Below the pieces are notes generated by a model. That model was not told the DNA's origin and did not search any database. It worked only from the letters and a program-made list of their open reading frames with translations. A DNA stretch of 24,084 nt from IMG/VR virus record IMGVR_UViG_3300032288_005818, positions 1 through 24,084 of that record; one strand, given 5' to 3'. This DNA is from a virus. Shown one piece after another: positions 13,464 to 20,781 of the stretch; within the stretch, counting starts at the first letter, position 1; each line of letters starts with the position of its first letter. Made by a program: the position numbers and the translations under genes.

Positions 13464-14383
13464 AAATACATAGTTACAATGAATGGGATCGATTGAGAGA
13501 AATCATAGTTGGCGAAGCTAGCGGAGCCCGCTGGCCTTCTGAAGATCCTGTGTTCAGTCAAGAACATTTGCGTACCACTTGGAAAGAAACTCCAGTCCCT
13601 TCTGGTTCTGTGCCACAGTGGATAGTTGACGAAGCCAATGAAGATCTTCAGGGACTGGTTGATATTTTACAAACAGCCGGAGTACTGGTCCACAGACCAG
13701 CGCCGCAAGATTTTGTTCGTTATGGGGGCATGTATAATTATTGCCCCCGGGACAGATTACTCATAGCCGGTGACACCATAGTTGATGTCAGCATGATGAT
13801 TCCCACTAGAGATGCAGAAATTTTCGCATTAGAAAAAGTCTGGGAAATCAATCCTCACAGAGTGATGATAACCATGCCCAGAGATCAAGGCATGATCTGT
13901 GATGCTGCCAATGTATGCAGACTTAATGATACTTGGTTGTTCTTAGAAAGCGATTCCGGAAATCGCGCCGCGTCTGTATGGCTCCAAGAAAAATTTCCTC
14001 ATGTCAATGTCGAAGTTTGCAACTTTTATGCCGGGGTGCACATAGATAGCACTATCAGCGCTCTGCGTGAAGGCGTGGTCATGTTGAATGCCAGCCGCGT
14101 GACTCCGGATAATTGCCCAAAAGTATTCGATGGGTGGGATAAAATCTGGGTAGACGATGTAGTCCCGCAATCCTTTTATCAATATCCTTATGCATCCAAA
14201 TGGATAGCATTGAATGTCCTAAGCATCGACCCTGACACAGTTATAGTTGATGCTGACCAGATCACGCTAATTACTAGACTAGAACGACAGGGATTTACCG
14301 TTGTACCCCATAGACTACGCCATAGCCGGACTCTGGGGGGTGGTTTCCATTGTGTGACTCTAGATACCTGGAGAGAACCTTGA
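13460..14383 (+). CDS. Amidinotransferase (glycine/inosamine amidinotransferase family)
   Basis: A 307-residue pentein-fold enzyme that moves the amidino group of arginine to an amine acceptor. The triad residues are present: D148 (ICDAAN), H194 (AGVHIDSTI) and C298 (GGGFHCVTLD), the last matching the GGGFHC motif of glycine amidinotransferase. The N-terminal NEWDRLREIIVGEASGA is also characteristic. The start is GTG at 13460, overlapping the previous stop. The acceptor is unknown; neighbours for sugar oxidation and glycosyl transfer suggest an amino-sugar or peptide. It overlaps the next gene by 4 nt. Confidence 0.9.
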   Translation: MKIHSYNEWDRLREIIVGEASGARWPSEDPVFSQEHLRTTWKETPVPSGSVPQWIVDEANEDLQGLVDILQTAGVLVHRPAPQDFVRYGGMYNYCPRDRLLIAGDTIVDVSMMIPTRDAEIFALEKVWEINPHRVMITMPRDQGMICDAANVCRLNDTWLFLESDSGNRAASVWLQEKFPHVNVEVCNFYAGVHIDSTISALREGVVMLNASRVTPDNCPKVFDGWDKIWVDDVVPQSFYQYPYASKWIALNVLSIDPDTVIVDADQITLITRLERQGFTVVPHRLRHSRTLGGGFHCVTLDTWREP

Positions 14384-15594
14384 TTGATCAAAACGCCATC
14401 GCGGCCTTGGTGCAACAACAGATAACTGAAACAGTAAAGAATCAGATATCTCTGTTGCTGGGTGACCCTGAATGGATCAATCGCATAGAAAAGCGTGCAG
14501 TTGATGTGCTGTCTAATAAGATCGAGTCTCGATTCACTCGGCTCAACGAAGATCCAGAATTAAGCCAAGCAGTACACAGTGGTATCAGATCTTTGTTTGA
14601 ACACGGATATGTCCCTGACATAACAAGGTATGTAGATTCCAAAAAATTTCAGCAATCAGTTGACACAGGAGTACAAACTGCTGTCACGGATGTGATTGCC
14701 AATCTTAGCCTTGATCCTGTGTGGTTGACTAGGGTAGAAACCATGGTTAATCAGCAGATGCATGTCAAAGTCAACAAATATATCTCAGAGGTGCGCATAG
14801 AGCAAACCATTTCTGATGCATTTGATGGCGCCTTGGATCGTTGGTTGGAAAATAACCCTGGTATCAGGACCAAAGGAATTGACGATCAAGCGCAACATAT
14901 TGAACTCACAGTCATGGACGGCACCGTGGTTGTCGAAGGCGAATTAGCTGCTAGTCGTGTGTCCATCGTCAATGATGCCGTGGTACAAGGCAGTCTTACT
15001 GTGGGAGATCTTGATATCACAGGTGGAATCAAGGTAACTGAGCCAGCATGGAATCAAATCAGTGCTCGTGCTGCTGATCTTGCATTGAATAATCTCACAC
15101 AGGAATGGCGGCAGAGTTTAGTAGACGAAATTGCAGGTCAGATCAAATCTCATGGCATGAATCTAGATCAGGTCCTGATCAATGATCAACCGCTGATCAC
15201 AGACGGAGAGTTGAATCCTTCTATACAACACAGTAATTTGCAGACCTTGGGAGTCTTAAAAGAATTATCGGTGGCAACTTCAATCTGTGTCGGCAGAGAT
15301 ACTGCTCCATTAACTATTGGATCACGCAATGACTCTGCTTGGATCGGATCCAGTGCTAAATCTTTGATCTTTGGTATAGCTGATCAACCACAGATCACTT
15401 TGGATGTAGACGGAGTCACTGCTATCAATCAATTGAAGATCGGTGATATGCGTATAGGCTTTGCCGCCCAGGTGCCAGGATATCGAGGTCAGCGCGGAGA
15501 CATCGTGTTTAACAGTGCCCCTACACCTGGGGCGCCATTTGCATGGCAATGCTTGGGTGCCTTTAACTGGCAAAGCATACGAGGCGCTCAATGA
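14380..15594 (+). CDS. Probable phage structural / tail-fibre-like protein (404 aa)
   Basis: The start is TTG at 14380 (IDQNAIAALVQQQ), with GGAGAG upstream and the previous stop inside it. The helical N-terminal half has at least two copies of a DP-x-W-x-x-R-x-E unit (residues 29 and 112). The C-terminal part is beta-rich (VVVEGELAASRVSIVNDAVV) and ends with PGYRGQRGDIVFNSAPTPGA-like sequence and a Trp-rich tip (FAWQCLGAFNWQS), as in tail-fibre or baseplate-decoration proteins of marine myoviruses. It probably contacts the host surface. By hand count it contains 22 GATC sites, about 4-5 times chance. Confidence 0.68.
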   Translation: MIDQNAIAALVQQQITETVKNQISLLLGDPEWINRIEKRAVDVLSNKIESRFTRLNEDPELSQAVHSGIRSLFEHGYVPDITRYVDSKKFQQSVDTGVQTAVTDVIANLSLDPVWLTRVETMVNQQMHVKVNKYISEVRIEQTISDAFDGALDRWLENNPGIRTKGIDDQAQHIELTVMDGTVVVEGELAASRVSIVNDAVVQGSLTVGDLDITGGIKVTEPAWNQISARAADLALNNLTQEWRQSLVDEIAGQIKSHGMNLDQVLINDQPLITDGELNPSIQHSNLQTLGVLKELSVATSICVGRDTAPLTIGSRNDSAWIGSSAKSLIFGIADQPQITLDVDGVTAINQLKIGDMRIGFAAQVPGYRGQRGDIVFNSAPTPGAPFAWQCLGAFNWQSIRGAQ

Positions 15595-16145
15595 GGATAA
15601 ACTGGGTCTTTGCCGCTGACTATCAGATAGATCCAACAGTCGATATCTCGCAGATCAAAAACATAGGTGCCACCTGGGGTAGTTGGAGATCATGGAGATC
15701 CTGCCAAACTGACAATGTTATCTGTGATGATCTTCCTAAGGGCAAGGAACTATTAAAACGAGCCTTCCAGGCCGTGTGCAACTTCCATGTACCTCGTCGT
15801 TATTATCAAGACCTCGGTCGCCCAGTGGGCATTAAACTGTACGATGGACAATTCGCCGAACAAGTTGATGACATTGAAGACATCATCGCTCTGCACCTAG
15901 TACTGGGCATATCAGATATAGTGTTACTGGCTGGCTTTGATCTCCGCCAACCGGTCCCGACCAACGATCGATTTGAACAACATAAAATCCAAAATCGGTT
16001 AGGACTGATCCGCAGCGTGATCCAAAACAATCCCGAAGTACAGTGGGTATTGGTCGATCACCCCGGCGAATTGGACAAAGGTTTCCGAAACATAGCCAAT
16101 CTCACTTGCGATCAATTCCAAAATGTCATACAATTGTTGGTATGA
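15591..16145 (+). CDS. Conserved aquatic-phage hypothetical protein (184 aa)
   Basis: A 184-residue protein of a widespread unnamed family in marine phages, recognisable by MRINWVFA, NIGATWGSWRSWRSC (about 24-38), TDNVICDDL, RAFQAVCNFHVP (57-68) and the VDDIEDIIALHLV helix. The segment IIALHLVLGISDIVLLAGFDL (here split across 98-118) resembles the helix-strand of DUF115/sialyltransferase-like Rossmann proteins, a weak hint of sugar binding. GAGG lies before the ATG, which overlaps the tail-fibre-like stop by 4 nt. It overlaps uvsE by 4 nt. Confidence 0.8.
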   Translation: MRINWVFAADYQIDPTVDISQIKNIGATWGSWRSWRSCQTDNVICDDLPKGKELLKRAFQAVCNFHVPRRYYQDLGRPVGIKLYDGQFAEQVDDIEDIIALHLVLGISDIVLLAGFDLRQPVPTNDRFEQHKIQNRLGLIRSVIQNNPEVQWVLVDHPGELDKGFRNIANLTCDQFQNVIQLLV

Positions 16146-17167
16146 CTACACCCCGCGTTGGTTTCTGTTGCAAATGGATCGACCATCCAGACGAATGTGC
16201 TGGTCGCAAACCCACCAGTGAAAGCCGTGAGTTAAACGGCCGATCCACTACCATGCGTTGGTTGCGGGAGCACCCGGAACAAGCCGAACAACGACAATGG
16301 GATATCATGGATCACAACGCTCGTGCAGCCTTGCTCATGGTTGAGCGTGTGGGCAGTCTTCCTGAACATCTGCGCATGGTGCGCCTGGGTAGCGAAATGC
16401 TACAGGGCTATACCGAGCCCAACTGGATCGACTGGTGGCAGCAGGCAGATGTACAGCGTCATCTTGAACGGATATTTGCGCCTGTGGGCGAACGAGCAAG
16501 AGCACTGGAAGTGCGCCTGAGTTTCCATCCTGGACAGTTCTGTGTGCTGGCCTCAGCCGCTGATGAAATCGTGGAACGCAGCATCCTAGAGTTTGAATAT
16601 CATGCTGACATGGCACGCTGGATGGGCTATGGTAGCACATGGCATGATCATGGATTCAAGATCAATGTGCATCTGTCAGGCCGGGGTGGCCCAGCAAAAT
16701 TCCTGCAGACACTAAGTAAGCTGTCCCCCGAGGCTAGAAACCTCATAACTATAGAAAACGACGAGATATCAAATGGTTTGGATGTTACTCTTGCTGTGGC
16801 TGATCACGTGGCTCTTGTGTTGGACATTCATCACCACTGGATCAACACCGGCGAATATATTAGACCCCAGGACGATCGTGCGAAGCGGGTTATTGAGTCT
16901 TGGCGTGGTGTGCGTCCTGCTCTCCATTTTAGTGTTAGCCGCGAAGATATTCTTGTGGATCATCCTACCGGAGATCGTCCAGATCTTGCAGACTTACTTG
17001 GACGCGGCCATCGTAAACAGCACCTACGGGCACACTCGGACTTCTATTGGAACACCGCTGTAAACGACTGGGCCGCTGGATTCAGCAATGATTGGGATAT
17101 ACAATGTGAAAGCAAAGGCAAAAATCTAGCATCATTTGCATTCGCAGAGGCCCATGTCATCAGTTGA
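16142..17167 (+). CDS. uvsE: UV damage endonuclease UvdE/UvsE
   Basis: A 341-residue TIM-barrel endonuclease that nicks DNA 5' to UV photoproducts. Family motifs are clear: RVGFCCKW (5-12), RLSFHPGQF (125-133), TIENDE (203-208), LDIHHHW (227-233) with metal-binding His, HSDFYW (298-303) and the C-terminal ECESKGK-type motif (here CESKGKNLA, 322-330). The start at 16142 overlaps the previous stop and matches the family N terminus. It would repair phage DNA damaged by sunlight, a role played by DenV in T4. It overlaps the next gene by 14 nt. Confidence 0.92.
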   Translation: MTTPRVGFCCKWIDHPDECAGRKPTSESRELNGRSTTMRWLREHPEQAEQRQWDIMDHNARAALLMVERVGSLPEHLRMVRLGSEMLQGYTEPNWIDWWQQADVQRHLERIFAPVGERARALEVRLSFHPGQFCVLASAADEIVERSILEFEYHADMARWMGYGSTWHDHGFKINVHLSGRGGPAKFLQTLSKLSPEARNLITIENDEISNGLDVTLAVADHVALVLDIHHHWINTGEYIRPQDDRAKRVIESWRGVRPALHFSVSREDILVDHPTGDRPDLADLLGRGHRKQHLRAHSDFYWNTAVNDWAAGFSNDWDIQCESKGKNLASFAFAEAHVIS

Positions 17168-17936
17168 ATACCCTTTTCCAGTAGAAGTGCCCTACGCCAT
17201 GCGACCGCACATGCGGCCTTGGCAACCTGGTGAACCCATACTAACTAAAGATCAAGACTTTGATAGATATCAAGAACAAAAAATTTGGTCTTACGATCCA
17301 GTATACGGTGACTCAGCATCGCCAGATTTAGTGTATCACGCCGCAGAGGCTCTCGGGAAGTTTGATTTTTTAGCTCCAGTGATACAAGGTGATGCCCCGG
17401 TATGGCAACTATCTCGGGCCTTGCAGGAAGATTTTGTCATCTGGGCGCCAAATCGCTCTGGTCAACTATCAGCTCAGATCCTATCAGTTTGTTTGCCATC
17501 GGGTTGGAATCCCCGAGCCAAAGTCAACAAGACCTTTTTGGAAATACATGAACCCGTACCCGACTTTGATACAGTCAATCGTGCCGCCGATCACATGGCA
17601 AAGATGATCACAGAACGCGGACCTTACATCCGGCATGTATGGTCTATATGCAATCGACCTGGATTAAATCGCAGACCTGATCTCTGTAGACCTTGGTCCA
17701 ATGAGACTGTAGATGACATGTGGTTTAGGACTGAGCGCCAAGTCACTGTGCCAGTGGAAGGTACCATGGCCTTGTTCTTGATCAGAGTCTACATGCAACC
17801 CCTGCGAGATATCTTGCGTGATCCAGACAAAACTAAAACCTTGATAGACAGCATCATGTCCATGTCAGACGCTGTGATAGAATACAAAGATTTTGGTTAT
17901 CTAAAACTGTATTTTTCGAATCGACAGATCACTTAG
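17154..17936 (+). CDS. DUF3445 / heme-dependent oxidative N-demethylase-like protein
   Basis: A 260-residue protein matching DUF3445 (HODM alpha-subunit-like): FVIWAP, LPSGWNPRAKV (114-124), IHEPVPDFD (131-139), RHVWSICNRPGL (160-171) and the late TERQV-P beta strands. Characterised relatives bind heme and oxidatively demethylate N-methyl compounds. The ATG at 17154 was chosen because AGAGG precedes it; a TTG at 17136 is less likely. It lies in an overlap chain with uvsE, and its 3' end overlaps the antisense EF-hand gene by 8 nt. The substrate in a phage is unknown. Confidence 0.78.
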   Translation: MSSVEYPFPVEVPYAMRPHMRPWQPGEPILTKDQDFDRYQEQKIWSYDPVYGDSASPDLVYHAAEALGKFDFLAPVIQGDAPVWQLSRALQEDFVIWAPNRSGQLSAQILSVCLPSGWNPRAKVNKTFLEIHEPVPDFDTVNRAADHMAKMITERGPYIRHVWSICNRPGLNRRPDLCRPWSNETVDDMWFRTERQVTVPVEGTMALFLIRVYMQPLRDILRDPDKTKTLIDSIMSMSDAVIEYKDFGYLKLYFSNRQIT

Positions 17937-18120
17937 CGCGGGGCTTGCGGACCGCTTTGGCTTTGACTGCGGCTTTTTTAATCGCAACCCGTGCATTGGT
18001 TTTGACTTGGTTGGTTTTGGCCTTGACTCCTTCAACTGCTACTTTTGCGTCCTGGACATCAACCCGTCCATCGTTGTTGGCATCGGCCTTGGCGAACAAT
18101 TTTTTAAAGAATGCGAACAT
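17929..18120 (-). CDS. Single EF-hand mini-protein with basic tail (63 aa)
   Basis: A 63-residue protein: an amphipathic start (MFAFFKKLFAKA), one canonical EF-hand/dockerin-type calcium loop (DANNDGRVDVQD, 13-24; D13, N15, D17, D24) and a Lys/Ala-rich tail (KKAAVKAKAVRKPRAK) like histone H1. A single loop would need dimerisation for tight calcium binding. The tail suggests nucleic-acid or membrane contact. GGGAG precedes the ATG on this strand. It overlaps the DUF3445 gene by 8 nt at the 3' end. Confidence 0.75.
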   Translation of the reverse strand: MFAFFKKLFAKADANNDGRVDVQDAKVAVEGVKAKTNQVKTNARVAIKKAAVKAKAVRKPRAK

Positions 18121-18222
18121 GTGTCGGCTCCCATAATAAACATATATTTAGCCGGATACATCGGCATAAATCAAAATGATGTTGCGGTGCAAATAAATAT
18201 CCTTAATTAAACAGGAAACAAC

Positions 18223-18333
18223 ATGGCCAGCACTTGGTCCAAAATATCGACACGCAAGAAGATCAAATACGCTGTGATCGCGGTCTTATGGTTCGCAGGT
18301 TTGGGTCTGGCTATGTGGATCAATCTTCCATGA
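18223..18333 (+). CDS. Small single-pass membrane protein (36 aa)
   Basis: A 36-residue ORF, MASTWSKISTRKKIKYAVIA at the start, with a basic n-region then one hydrophobic helix (about 16-34, ending MWINLP). AGGAA lies 7 nt before the ATG. It overlaps the next gene by 4 nt (ATGA). It lies across a 102-bp divergent intergenic region from the EF-hand gene; I see A/T-rich but no convincing promoter there. Function unknown. Confidence 0.62.
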   Translation: MASTWSKISTRKKIKYAVIAVLWFAGLGLAMWINLP

Positions 18334-18524
18334 TACGAAGCATTGAGCGAATCTGGGCACGGGCCACAGGCCATGTCATGGGCGACACCGATGAAGACCG
18401 TCCCAGGGTGCCCATCCTCACGATACGAGAAGCAAGGATAGCACTTTGTCTCAAGACTTTCTGGATAGTGATCCATGTGATCACTTGCGGCTTCATAATA
18501 GCAAATGTGATAAGGCATTGGTAA
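18330..18524 (+). CDS. Conserved phage membrane protein (64 aa)
   Basis: A 64-residue protein of a small family common in T4-like aquatic phages. It carries a DEDRPRVPILTIREARIAL-like segment (here 21-39), then a hydrophobic membrane stretch LKTFWIVIHVITCGFIIANV (41-60) and a C-terminal RHW. One or two membrane passes. It is coupled to the upstream small membrane gene by ATGA and ends 1 nt before the aldolase gene. Function unknown. Confidence 0.82.
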   Translation: MIRSIERIWARATGHVMGDTDEDRPRVPILTIREARIALCLKTFWIVIHVITCGFIIANVIRHW

Positions 18525-18525
18525 A

Positions 18526-19179
18526 ATGTTAGAAACCATATGTGAAACACTGATAGAAGCCTACCGCAGAAACTGGATCACCAGCCGAGACGGCAATGTG
18601 AGCATCCGGCATCATGATCGAGATCATTTCTACATCACACCATCGGGTGTGAGGAAGCAGACTCTACAGCCCGACCAGTTCAAGAAGATTGGTATCCGCC
18701 GTAGTACCATGTTGGGTCATGACGCTGCTTGGACTGATCATGCCTGGGAGATCTTGGAATACACAGATATCAGCCACAAACTCCGGCCATCGGGAGAACT
18801 GCCTTTGCACTTTGGCCTACAGAAAGAACTTGGACAACACGCCAATGACGTTAGAGTGGTGGTACATCTGCACCCAACCTACTGTGTGGCCGCCATGCAT
18901 CGGGGCATAGAACTGGGCGAACTGGTGCGAGACTTTCCAGAACTCAGCAGATATACTCGAGTAGCACCCAATGTGGGTGATGTTCCTCCCATCAGCCAAG
19001 AACTGGCAGATCGGTGCCATGAGAATCTCGGACTTGATAGCCAGGGCCACATCCAGCATGACATAGTTGGCATCCGGGGCCATGGTGTGGTGGCCATTGA
19101 TACTAGCCCATGGCGTGCGTTTGAACACATAGAACGGCTTGAACACATCTGTAAGATAGTGTTGGCCTCAGGAGCGTAA
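18526..19179 (+). CDS. Class II aldolase/epimerase family protein
   Basis: A 217-residue zinc enzyme of the AraD/FucA/MtnB fold. Motifs: DGNVSIR (22-28), ITPSGVRK (37-44), RPSGELPLH (87-95), zinc ligands in HLHPTY (H114, H116), and IRGHGVVAI (183-191, H186), followed by the RAFEHIERLEHICKI helix. Glu91 stands where the catalytic or ligand Glu lies in the family. Members cleave or epimerise sugar phosphates or act as methylthioribulose dehydratase; the substrate cannot be told here. It sits between membrane proteins and a desaturase in the same direction. Confidence 0.88.
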   Translation: MLETICETLIEAYRRNWITSRDGNVSIRHHDRDHFYITPSGVRKQTLQPDQFKKIGIRRSTMLGHDAAWTDHAWEILEYTDISHKLRPSGELPLHFGLQKELGQHANDVRVVVHLHPTYCVAAMHRGIELGELVRDFPELSRYTRVAPNVGDVPPISQELADRCHENLGLDSQGHIQHDIVGIRGHGVVAIDTSPWRAFEHIERLEHICKIVLASGA

Positions 19180-19182
19180 AAC

Positions 19183-19890
19183 ATGATCGAATTTATCTTA
19201 GTATTGGTGATGACCCATATCACCATAGTATGCGTCACTGTATATCTGCATCGGCATCAAACCCATCTCGCACTGGAGTTGCATCCGTTGGTGAGTCATT
19301 TCATGCGGTTCTGGTTATGGCTCACTACAGGCATGGTCACGAAAGAGTGGGTGGCCATACACAGAAAACACCACCAGGCCTGTGAAACCGAAGCAGATCC
19401 ACATTCACCGCAGGTCTATGGTTTCTGGACCGTGCTCCTAGGTGGCGCATTCTTGTATGCAAAAGCCACCAATGATCGTGACATGATCGAACAGTACGGT
19501 CGTGGAACTCCAGATGATTGGATCGAACGAAATCTTTATACACCTTACAACAAGTGGGGATTCCTGCTGTTGCTGATCATTGAAGTGACCTTGTTCCATG
19601 GATGGGGACTAGTGATGTGGCTGGTACAAATGTCATGGATTCCTTTCTGGGCAGCCGGAGTGGTCAACGGAGTGGGCCACTGGTGGGGTTATCGCAATAC
19701 CAATACCCAAGACTCCAGCCGCAATATCTTCCCCTGGGGAATCATAATTGGCGGCGAAGAATTGCACAACAATCATCATGAACGGCCAGCATCGGCCAAA
19801 CTCAGCCATCGTTGGTGGGAGTTTGACATGGGGTGGATGTGGATCCGGGTCTTTGAAAGATTGGGCCTTGCCCGAGTCAAAAGAATTTAG
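19183..19890 (+). CDS. Fatty acid desaturase (delta-9 type)
   Basis: A 235-residue di-iron membrane desaturase. The three His boxes are HRHQTH (23-28), HRKHH (60-64) and the ELHNNHH segment (193-199), with an extra NGVGH (162-166). The hydrophobic segments lie where expected (about 3-22, 38-52, 126-162). It would introduce a double bond in host acyl lipids, altering membrane fluidity during infection. Similar genes occur in marine cyanophages and other aquatic phages. It is a short form compared with bacterial DesC-like enzymes (about 300). It overlaps the antisense gene at 19887 by 4 nt. Confidence 0.92.
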   Translation: MIEFILVLVMTHITIVCVTVYLHRHQTHLALELHPLVSHFMRFWLWLTTGMVTKEWVAIHRKHHQACETEADPHSPQVYGFWTVLLGGAFLYAKATNDRDMIEQYGRGTPDDWIERNLYTPYNKWGFLLLLIIEVTLFHGWGLVMWLVQMSWIPFWAAGVVNGVGHWWGYRNTNTQDSSRNIFPWGIIIGGEELHNNHHERPASAKLSHRWWEFDMGWMWIRVFERLGLARVKRI

Positions 19891-20267
19891 ATTCGAGAAA
19901 ATTTCATGTCAATGGTGCCACCGGATTCGAATCCGTTCCAGGGCACAACAGTGGCTCCACCATTTTGTGTTTGTATGAAGGCTGTACCGTTGACATCGGC
20001 GTCTAACCTTATAGTCTGATCGTTGGGTGCCATCCAACCACGATCCATGTACACGCCAGCCATGGGGCCATAGGCCACTGAGCCCTGCATGTACCACTGA
20101 TTGGGTACATTCCAGAATCTCAGGGCGTTGGTGTTGTTGGGATCAGAAGTGGTCCAGGACCAAGACTGACCGGGGGCGATAGTGGTCAAATCACCCACTG
20201 TGTTGTGGTTAACAGTGAGGTTGTAGTCAGTGTTGTTTGTGATGTTTAATTGAGCAGTCCAAGCCAT
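19887..20267 (-). CDS. Beta-rich hypothetical protein, antisense (126 aa)
   Basis: A 126-residue protein starting MAWTAQLNITNNTDYNLTVN, supported by GGAGG upstream on this strand. A longer in-frame ORF to 20366 has no ribosome site. It is predicted by eye to be all beta: ITNNT, LTTIAPGQSWSW, LRFWNVPNQW, IRLDADVNG. The ITNNT...IAPG pattern is reminiscent of aegerolysin-like or other small beta-sandwich lipid-binding proteins, but this is weak. No signal peptide. An unusual orientation for the region. Confidence 0.7.
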   Translation of the reverse strand: MAWTAQLNITNNTDYNLTVNHNTVGDLTTIAPGQSWSWTTSDPNNTNALRFWNVPNQWYMQGSVAYGPMAGVYMDRGWMAPNDQTIRLDADVNGTAFIQTQNGGATVVPWNGFESGGTIDMKFSRI

Positions 20268-20338
20268 GCGGGCCTCCGTTTTGGTAAAACTACTTAGCCA
20301 AAATTGCTTGTTTTGGTAATATATAGGTATATTATCTA

Positions 20339-20367
20339 TTGCACTGCAACATAAATTATTATACAAT
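20339..20367 (+). promoter_or_regulatory. Probable sigma70-type promoter of the phasin-like gene
   Basis: TTGCAC (20339-20344), a 17-bp spacer and TACAAT (20362-20367). It is in the AT-rich 135-bp space between the divergent antisense gene and the phasin-like gene. A short dyad CCAAAA/TTTTGG lies at 20299-20315. Confidence 0.6.
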
Positions 20368-20402
20368 CAACTCAGTTAGATGCCGCATGGGGCGGGTCTA
20401 AG

Positions 20403-20675
20403 ATGAAGAAAGGTTCGCTTACTATGAAAAGGAAACCCAAAATGGACTTTACCAAAATCGATTTTTCTAAATTTGATGTAGCCAAGATGTTTGATGTTGA
20501 CGCTGCCATCGCCCAGATGGAAGAAGCCAATTCCAAAGCCATCGCATTGATCACTGACACCAAAGCCAAATCTATCGCCGAAACCGTTTCCTCGGCCAGT
20601 TTTGAGTTTGCTCGTGCCCAAGCCGCTGCCGCCAAGGCATTTGGCGAAGCAGTGAAAAAAGCCGTACAGATCTAA
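20403..20675 (+). CDS. Phasin-like small helical protein (up to 90 aa)
   Basis: A helical Ala-rich protein with DFTKIDFSKFDVAKMFDVDA (about 15-34), then a long amphipathic helix (AIAQMEEANSKAIALI) and ARAQAAAAKAFGEAVKKA, the pattern of small phasin-family proteins that coat polyhydroxyalkanoate granules or membranes. Three in-frame ATGs exist (20403, 20424, 20442). AAAAGGA before 20442 makes a 77-residue form starting MDFTKIDF the best-supported product; the longer start has no ribosome site. It has its own promoter, and a hairpin element follows. Confidence 0.65.
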   Translation: MKKGSLTMKRKPKMDFTKIDFSKFDVAKMFDVDAAIAQMEEANSKAIALITDTKAKSIAETVSSASFEFARAQAAAAKAFGEAVKKAVQI

Positions 20676-20688
20676 GCCCGAAACCCCA

Positions 20689-20706
20689 GGTTAGTGCTTG
20701 CTAACC
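20689..20706 (+). repeat. 18-nt hairpin element, copy 2
   Basis: GGTTAGTGCTTGCTAACC folds into a 6-8 bp stem and matches the element at 83-100 at 15 of 18 positions, with pairing-compatible changes. It is 4 bp upstream of the TTGACA box of the next promoter; copy 1 is 6 bp upstream of its own. Confidence 0.5.
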
Positions 20707-20710
20707 AAGG

Positions 20711-20739
20711 TTGACACAAAAATCCTACCCATGTATTAT
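20711..20739 (+). promoter_or_regulatory. Sigma70-type promoter of the exported-protein gene
   Basis: Consensus TTGACA (20711-20716), a 17-bp spacer ending in an extended TG, and TATTAT (20734-20739). Its -10 box is the loop of a 13-bp inverted repeat (see next feature). Confidence 0.85.
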
Positions 20740-20757
20740 AAGAGGGTAGGATTTTTT
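20718..20757 (+). terminator. Terminator-like inverted repeat enclosing a promoter -10 box
   Basis: A perfect 13-bp inverted repeat (AAAAATCCTACCC at 20718-20730, GGGTAGGATTTTT at 20744-20756) with a 13-nt loop, ending in a T-run. Read through from upstream it would form an intrinsic terminator for the phasin-like transcript. The downstream promoter lies inside it, so a transcript starting near 20746 would contain only the right arm. Confidence 0.8.
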
Positions 20758-20781
20758 ATTGACCTCTCAAGGAGATCTCAC

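Noticed and set aside
19921-19936. T-loop-like sequence GGATTCGAATCC suggesting a tRNA
   Set aside because: It is within the coding part of the antisense gene and no acceptor, D or anticodon arms can be drawn around it.
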